Assembly (NCBI GenBank): GCA_025766275.1
Contig: JAFKAC010000083.1
Location: 62,001 to 126,000 of the forward strand
Source: Lactarius indigo
Lineage: Eukaryota > Basidiomycota > Agaricomycetes > Russulales > Russulaceae
Direction of reading: 5' to 3'
DNA: 64,000 bases
Shown here: positions 58,248-64,000 of the stretch, in pieces
How the letters are laid out: each line of letters starts with the position of its first letter
Numbering within the stretch: the first letter of the stretch is position 1
The notes under the pieces: generated by a model
Database searches by the model: none
What the model was told of the DNA's origin: nothing
Seen by the model: the letters and a program-made list of their open reading frames with translations, nothing else
Translations under genes and position numbers: made by a program

Positions 58248-61200
58248 CTAGAACTGGCAGTCAGTTAAAAGTTTGTATGTGTGGTGATCAATGAAAGGGT
58301 TAACATAAAATGACTCATATCTATCTAAAGAATTATAGTATTGAGTTTCAGACAGAACAGAGTCCTGACCATAGACTGGAAGGAGGTGGGCAGCACAGGC
58401 GATTGTCCTCACATCAATAACTTGGGAAGCTGGCTTCCTGTGATGCATCTCCAGAGACACAGTCCACATACCTGTGTCTAGGTCGGGTTTGTCATCGTCA
58501 CGGACTAGCCAGTTGACATATGCACGGGCATAGTCAACTCGCTTGTATCTAAAAGAAAAGAAAAGTTGAACCTGTGCAATGACCATTCCTTCCATGCCAG
58601 GAAGATCCTCATCAAGAACAACAAAGACAGTATCATGGCGGGGATGGCCATACCAGGAAGTCATTGAGCGAATGCGCTCTTGACACATTCCTCCTGTGCC
58701 ACAGAGATCACTTGGTGCAAAGAATGTTGCAAGCGCTGAATGGTGTACTCATACTCATGCTTGAAATTGTGGCAGGCCCAAAATGGCGCCAGGGAGACTG
58801 GCCGAAGCCGCCAAACTGGGGTTGTCAGTGGAGAAGATAAACTTTTGAACAGCGAGCGGAAGGTCTGGCTGTTGTATAAACTCTGCAAGAACAATGAGGT
58901 TCCGCGGATATGCATTCTCTGTTGATTAATGTAAGCAGGATACCATGACATATACATGAACGCGCACACCTGTTTTTTCCGACAATGTCACAATTGACAG
59001 TGTCTCTGAGACTCCCTCAATTGGTGCTCCATCCTCATCCAAGTCTGTGGCATTTTCTGGGGCAAGTGGTGTTGGATCTTCCTGAGAGTCCTCAACTGTG
59101 GTGCCTGCCATATTTGATGCCGTTGTTCCCTTGAGCATTCCGAGCAATGTAAAAAGACAATGAAGTGCTGATATCTTCTCTAACTGGAGGAGAACACGTG
59201 GCATTTGGGAGAGGGCCTTGTACCAGCTTGACCGACGCCAGGGCTCCTTGACAGCCTTGATGTGTTTTGATTCGGTGATGGAGGAACACAGCCCGTTTGG
59301 AGAGCCAAAAAGTTGAATGGAGAAATGGTAGTGTACCAGCGCATGTTGACGAGGTAAAGAAATGGATGTACGCACACCACTGGTGATGAATATGTCGCGC
59401 AGTTCATGAAATTGTGCAACAGATTCTCGAAACCAATCCAGCCCCAATCCAGAAATGGCATTCCGGCGGGCAAGGTAGCATGCGTCCATAAATCTTGAGA
59501 TACAATGGACCATCACAGATGAGAGATAGCCCGCAATAGCTCCTAGGTACACCTATACCTGGAGTCAATGATTGATCCATGAGATGAAGGGAGTTGCATG
59601 CTTACCTTCATAAGTGCTTTGGAGTCATCACCCGTCCATTGGACAAAGTTGCATCCTTCAGGAAATCACCGGAAACCAGGAAATGGAGGAACTGTAGAGA
59701 TCCTAAGTAGCATTAGCTTTTAAGTCAATTATGCCAACATGAGACTACTTACCATCGGTCGATGTCACCAATGATCTCTAGAGCATGTCGCTCGCGGTGG
59801 ACATGGTGGAGATAGTCACCTACCCAGGCAACGAGATGGTCCTTAAATACACCCTTGATAACTTGGTGAAGAAGGTCTGGCGCGAGCAGCTTGTGGATGT
59901 CAGCATGAGGAAAACTATGAGTAAATGGCTGAAGCAGAAAATTAGCAGTGAGAGGTGTTCACATCTCATAACTTACAACAACATCCTTGTAGATGCCAAA
60001 CGCATCCCATAGGACCGCAGGACTGAAGTTATTGATGAGGTAGTTGGTCTTCTCGTGAGTTCGGCGGTGTCCTGTCCCACTGTCTAGATTGTCAGGTGCC
60101 ACGTCACACCTTTGAGATAGTCAACGCTCAGGACAGGAACCAAACCATTGAGGAATGAGAGAACGTACTTTGCACACCATTTCGACACAATACCCACAAG
60201 CCAGACTTGTTCTGGGTAATCTGCAATGTAAGGCCCCAAACTGAATACCGCACGGCAAAAGTGTCCATCAGGGCACTTCACTACTGTTGGCACCATCATG
60301 TATCTTCTTAACGGGTTGAAAACAAGCTCGAGACATTTGTGATACAGCTGGCGACAGAAGCACTGGAAATCTATGTGCTCTCGGTGTGATTTTGACGCTA
60401 ATTGCACAGCATGAGATTTGTATGCACAACAGTGAAAGAGACTCACTTACTCTTTGGTATGGGCAAGAAAGTGACTGGAAGGATGCTGTTACCATGTGCT
60501 CGTCGTGCTGTATTTGTGAGATTCCCAACAGAGATATGGACCAGATGGTATTCTTGGTGGCCAGTTGCAACTGAAACTGTTGTCTTATCACTTCCAGCAA
60601 CAATAGGGACAAACATTGCCCCATCATTGCATTCGTCTTTCGAGAGCTCGTCCTAGGAACAAAGTGAGAGACCAACAAAAAGTATAAGAAACGCTTGTAC
60701 CGCTTGCATGGATGCCCATTGCCCCGACATAAGATTTGACCACACGTGCTCGCCTTTGCCATTAAACTCTTTATATGGGACATAGTTGAACTGGCCTCTG
60801 AAATCCGGTGTTGCAAGCTGTTCCTGGATGACGTCCAGGACATTGCAAGTATTCAATTCATACACTTCTTCCATCCAATGAGGAGGCACTGTCGGTTTTG
60901 GCCCAGTGTATTGAAATGTGAAAGCTTTGAAAGGAAGTGAGCCTATCTTGATAGAATCTATGGTCACATACATTTCCTTCGCATTTCTCCAAGGTGCACC
61001 GACGGTGGCGCCATGTCTGATAGATGTTGCTGACCACAAATTAAGTCCTTCTGCGATCTCAGCAGCCAACGATTGGAGGTTCACGTAATGGTAGTATGCC
61101 CAGTCAAATGCAAGGTGGTCCTCGAAAGGCGTCCAGTCCTGGACGTGCTGATTATCTTGGCTCAGTGGTGCTGGAAGTGATGTCGAACCCCACGGAGCTT

Positions 61201-61446
61201 GAAGGAACATGCCACTTTCATCGCATGGCCAAGCTGTGGTCCTGTAAGAACAAAAAAAGGGGAAGAGTATGTGGGCATACCATCCAATGATGGGTGGAAA
61301 ATTCTAGTATGCAACAACAAGTCCTTGGGAGGCGTAATGACTGGATGCTTGAGTTTCTTGTGTCGAGCAAGTCTGGCGAGTGTAGAGCATACTTTGGGAC
61401 AGACAGCACACACGAAAGAACAGGGAATGTTGGGCAATTGATCCAT
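58248..61446 (-). CDS. Plavaka-type transposase, multi-exon, nearly intact
   Basis: From MDQLPN at 61446: a C2H2 finger (CAVCPKVCS ... RHKKLKH), then [32 protein letters not shown] and [16 protein letters not shown]. Further on come [74 protein letters not shown] and the C-terminus [16 protein letters not shown] ... [14 protein letters not shown] ... NPFIDHH. This is the order of Agaricomycete Plavaka proteins, DNA transposons related to the KDZ group. Short introns (for example one after WCAK near 60165 and one after IYKDVV near 59980) join in phase. One TGA (59666-59668, in FR-stop-FPEG) replaces an expected Arg, so it is slightly damaged. The annotated start could be upstream. Confidence 0.78.
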
Positions 61447-61593
61447 GTGACGGTAGAAAGAACGGACCTTACCAATGGCCAATTGAAATGTTCGAGTTTT
61501 GATCCCGCTTTGAAATCCCAGCTGACACCTGGTAAAAGCCGTCCCATTCATAAGTTACCTCCCCATGCAACACCCACCTCCTCTTATACCCAG

Positions 61594-63623
61594 ATGGCTG
61601 ATACGACAACTATCGACCCATCTGTCCAGTCCAAACAGACAAGTAAGACAAGAGCTGGTCGACAAAAGGCCGCAAAGGTTGACGACGTACCTTCAAAACC
61701 AACAGAGGGAGAAATCCCACCTGCCACACCTCCACTGGTAGCCGTAGCTCCAAAGAAGCAAGGCCAAAAACCCAAGCAGATGGCAACAGTAACTGACAAC
61801 CTGCCACCCCAAAAAAATGCCATCGCCGTCACCATCGCCAATGACAAATGTGGTGCTGCTGGTCAGCCAGCGGGCGACACAGTCAGCAGAACAGGCACAC
61901 CTCCACTGGCAGCCGCAGTCCCAAAGAAGCAAGGACAAAAGCCCAAGCAGACAGCAGCAGTGGAAGACAACCTGCCGCTCCCAAAAGATGCCATCACTGG
62001 CACTGGTGATAATGGCGGGGTTGCTGACCAGCCAGCAGGTAATACAGTCAGTGCAACAATGAAGGTACCTGGACCTATGCGTGACCCATTGCCACTTTGA
62101 GAAGGTAGGAACACCCACCCTGGCCAGAGGGACGGCATCCAACCGACTCCTCGTCGATCCTCTCAACAGGTCGCAACAGAGCGCAGCCACAAGTGGCTGG
62201 AACTTGAGGAAAAGCTACGCATAGCAGAAGAAGCAAAAGATATGCTGGCACAGATGGAGCTTGAGGATGAGAGGTTTGAGGAGGGCATTGAGGAGGATTG
62301 TCATCAGACACACAAACATCATCAACAACGGGAAGCACTTACAATCGAGGAGAGCGACGAAGAGATCCAAGGAATAGATGAGGTTGATGAAACTGAGGAT
62401 GACAACAACAAGGACGATGATGATGATGAGGGTGATGATGAGGACGAAGGTACTGGCAAAGTAAAGGTGAGCCCACATCCAAATACCAAGGATGGCATTG
62501 ATCACTTACCAGCAAGTCAGGGTAAAGCGAAACGTAAAGCCGGCAAGGCATTGAGGACTGAATTCCACAAAGAGATCAATGTTAAGGCAGCAGAGCTATG
62601 GGGTGCAAGAGGGCAGAAAAACCCAAAGCCGAAGGATGGGACAGCAAGGTAAGTTCAAGTTCTGATGTGGACGGCACAACCCTCATCAATACAAACTTAC
62701 ATTTGTTGACAGGTTCTCACCCGTGGACCTTAACCCCACACAGCACACTACAGCTGGAGTCGCCGGCACAAAGACAACTATGGGCTGTGTCATCAGTGAA
62801 GTCGCCATTGGTGGCCTGGATGACGCTGACATTGAGGTTGTACGTCCAATTGCATTCAGGCCAATTTATTCCCAACACCAACCGCCGACAATCCCACCTG
62901 GTGGCCCTGGCCTACAGCTACAGCACAATCACAACTGGAGGAACAATGTACATCCTTTGTGCCTCCTTACAACAGACTTGGGAGTACTCACACTTAGTGA
63001 ACAGCTTGCTGGCCTTGCTTCCCATGCAATCACCGAGTTCTTGACAAGAATGACGTAGATACAAATCACAGGCCCTACGTCGCACAGACCAAGCTGAAGA
63101 TCAGGGCCGCTGTTCAGCCCCAATACAGAAATCCATCAATGGGTCTCACTAATGTTCTTGGTCCCGAACATTTTGTTCTTCAGCGTACTTGGGCTAAAGT
63201 CTTCCTTCTGAGCCTTATGTATCAGTTCTTTATTTCGACAGGCCCTTTTCAAGACTTTACCAACAATTTCTCCCCCTTTGTTGCTCTCATACAAGAGGCA
63301 TTCAATGCCACGCATCCCAACGTTTCGTATACAGTAGCCACTGGTGATGCCATTGTAACAACGGTGAGTTATGCTCGTATTCTTGGCACCCCGCAGACTG
63401 AAGTGCCCTACCCTATCAGTCATTCGAATGACTCAAATCCAAGCGCTCTTTGATAGCCTCCAAGGCTCTCAAGCACGTCAAGAAGTACTTTGAAGGTGAT
63501 AGGTTCAAAGACAGACCAGAAGACATCAAGAGCCATGTGTGGTGGGCCCTTCGTCCAGATGGTCTGGCTTACCAGGCATCCCCAACTCTGATTGACTGTC
63601 CTTTCAATTGCAAGAGTCCTGAA
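61594..63623 (+). CDS. Unrecognised multi-exon gene divergent from the Plavaka gene, 3'-truncated
   Basis: Starts MADTTTIDPS. Residues about 45-155 hold two copies of a unit of about 57 residues (TPPLAAAVPKKQGQKPKQ; the other copy LVAVAPKKQGQKPKQ), Lys/Pro-rich. After a short intron near 62065-62105 comes a coiled-coil and acidic stretch (LAQMELEDERFEEG; DDDDDEGDDEDEG). An intron at about 62650-62712 leads to SPVDLNPTQHTTAG and ASHAITEFL. Later exons encode FVLQRTWAKVFLLSLMYQFF, EAFNATHPNVSYTV and SKALKHVKKYFEGDRF ... WWALRPDGLAYQ. The last exon is cut by a copia LTR at 63624. The layout recalls uncharacterised Agaricomycete proteins often found near transposons. Exon borders are approximate. 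Confidence 0.5.
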
Positions 63624-64000
63624 TGTTGATAAGTGGCCCGCGTGCACTTAGCGGCTCTAAAGGACTTGCAGATATGGACTGCTTTAGATAAGATATATTG
63701 GACCTGTAGATTAGATTATATGATCTGTACAATCTCGTACTTCTTAGCTTATCTATGACATCATGTACAATGACATCATGTAGAACACTCTGGACATTTA
63801 TTGTACTCCTTCCTTTGTTCTCTTTGCGGCGTTATCTTTATTGTGATGTCACTATGATATCATACTTGTCTAGACTTTCTTTGTTCTGGTTGCCTTGTTC
63901 TCCTTTGGTACATTCCTTTTGTCCTGTATGTAGAACAACGCTCCTTGTATTCCGTGACTCTATGTTACTGTCCTTGTACTAGTGTCACACCTCTGTATAG
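63624..64000 (+). mobile_element. Copia LTR, plus orientation, runs off the window
   Basis: TGTTGATAAGT... is the reverse complement of the end of the copia LTRs at 27016 and 32740, diverged. It truncates the gene at 61594. Whether it is a solo LTR or the 5' LTR of an element cannot be seen. Confidence 0.92.

Overview
The window looks like transposon-saturated DNA from a filamentous basidiomycete, probably an Agaricomycete. The evidence is short (about 45-70 nt) GT-AG introns, Plavaka/KDZ-type transposases, a degraded polo-like kinase, and three LTR-retrotransposon families: two chromodomain Ty3/gypsy families (called A and B here) and one Ty1/copia family. I name no species. No rRNA, tRNA gene or CRISPR array was seen.

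Layout. 1-4544 is the 3' part of a family A chromovirus (plus strand), with a 996-bp tRNA-headed, poly(A)-tailed SINE inserted in its RNase H domain. 4545-12967 is mostly degenerate host sequence: diverged duplicated gene pieces, low-complexity DNA and a short poly(A) retroelement. 12968-14408 is an intact five-exon gene for a six-cysteine-cluster protein. 14706-17266 is a polo-like kinase pseudogene that keeps its introns. 20377-23344 is an intact 948-residue host gene of unknown function. 23878-24943 is an unrecognised multi-exon gene. 24711-25909 and 57878-58110 are the two halves of a Plavaka/KDZ-like gene on the plus strand. 58248-61446 is a Plavaka transposase on the minus strand. 61594-63623 is a divergent unrecognised gene, cut off by a copia LTR that runs off the window.

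The centre (25910-57872) is one stack of nested insertions, each layer dated by its 5-bp target duplication. A family A element (minus, TSD ccaac) sits in the Plavaka-like gene. A family B element (36832-54281, minus, TSD tttag) sits in its pol. A second family A element (42813-51690, plus, TSD tgaga/cgaga) sits in the family B protease. A solo A LTR (TSD tacca) and a solo B LTR (TSD tcagc) sit in that element's gag. Three side insertions complete the stack: an intact copia element (27016-33355, TSD cttca), a solo copia LTR in the B 3' LTR (TSD tactg), and a solo A LTR in the first A element's gag (TSD ctcag).

How the elements appear to work. Both chromovirus families have a primer-binding site two bases inside the 5' LTR that is complementary to the predicted first 11 bases of their own RNA, which points to Tf1-like self-priming. 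Both make Pol through a -1 frameshift at GGGTTTT (A) or GGATTTT (B). Both carry an unrecognised module after the chromodomain. The copia element instead matches the anticodon region of initiator tRNA-Met (half-tRNA priming). Every nonsense codon read inside the chromovirus frames is TGA, often where a sister copy has CAA or CGA, which fits methyl-CpG decay. The copia ORF has none and is the freshest insertion.
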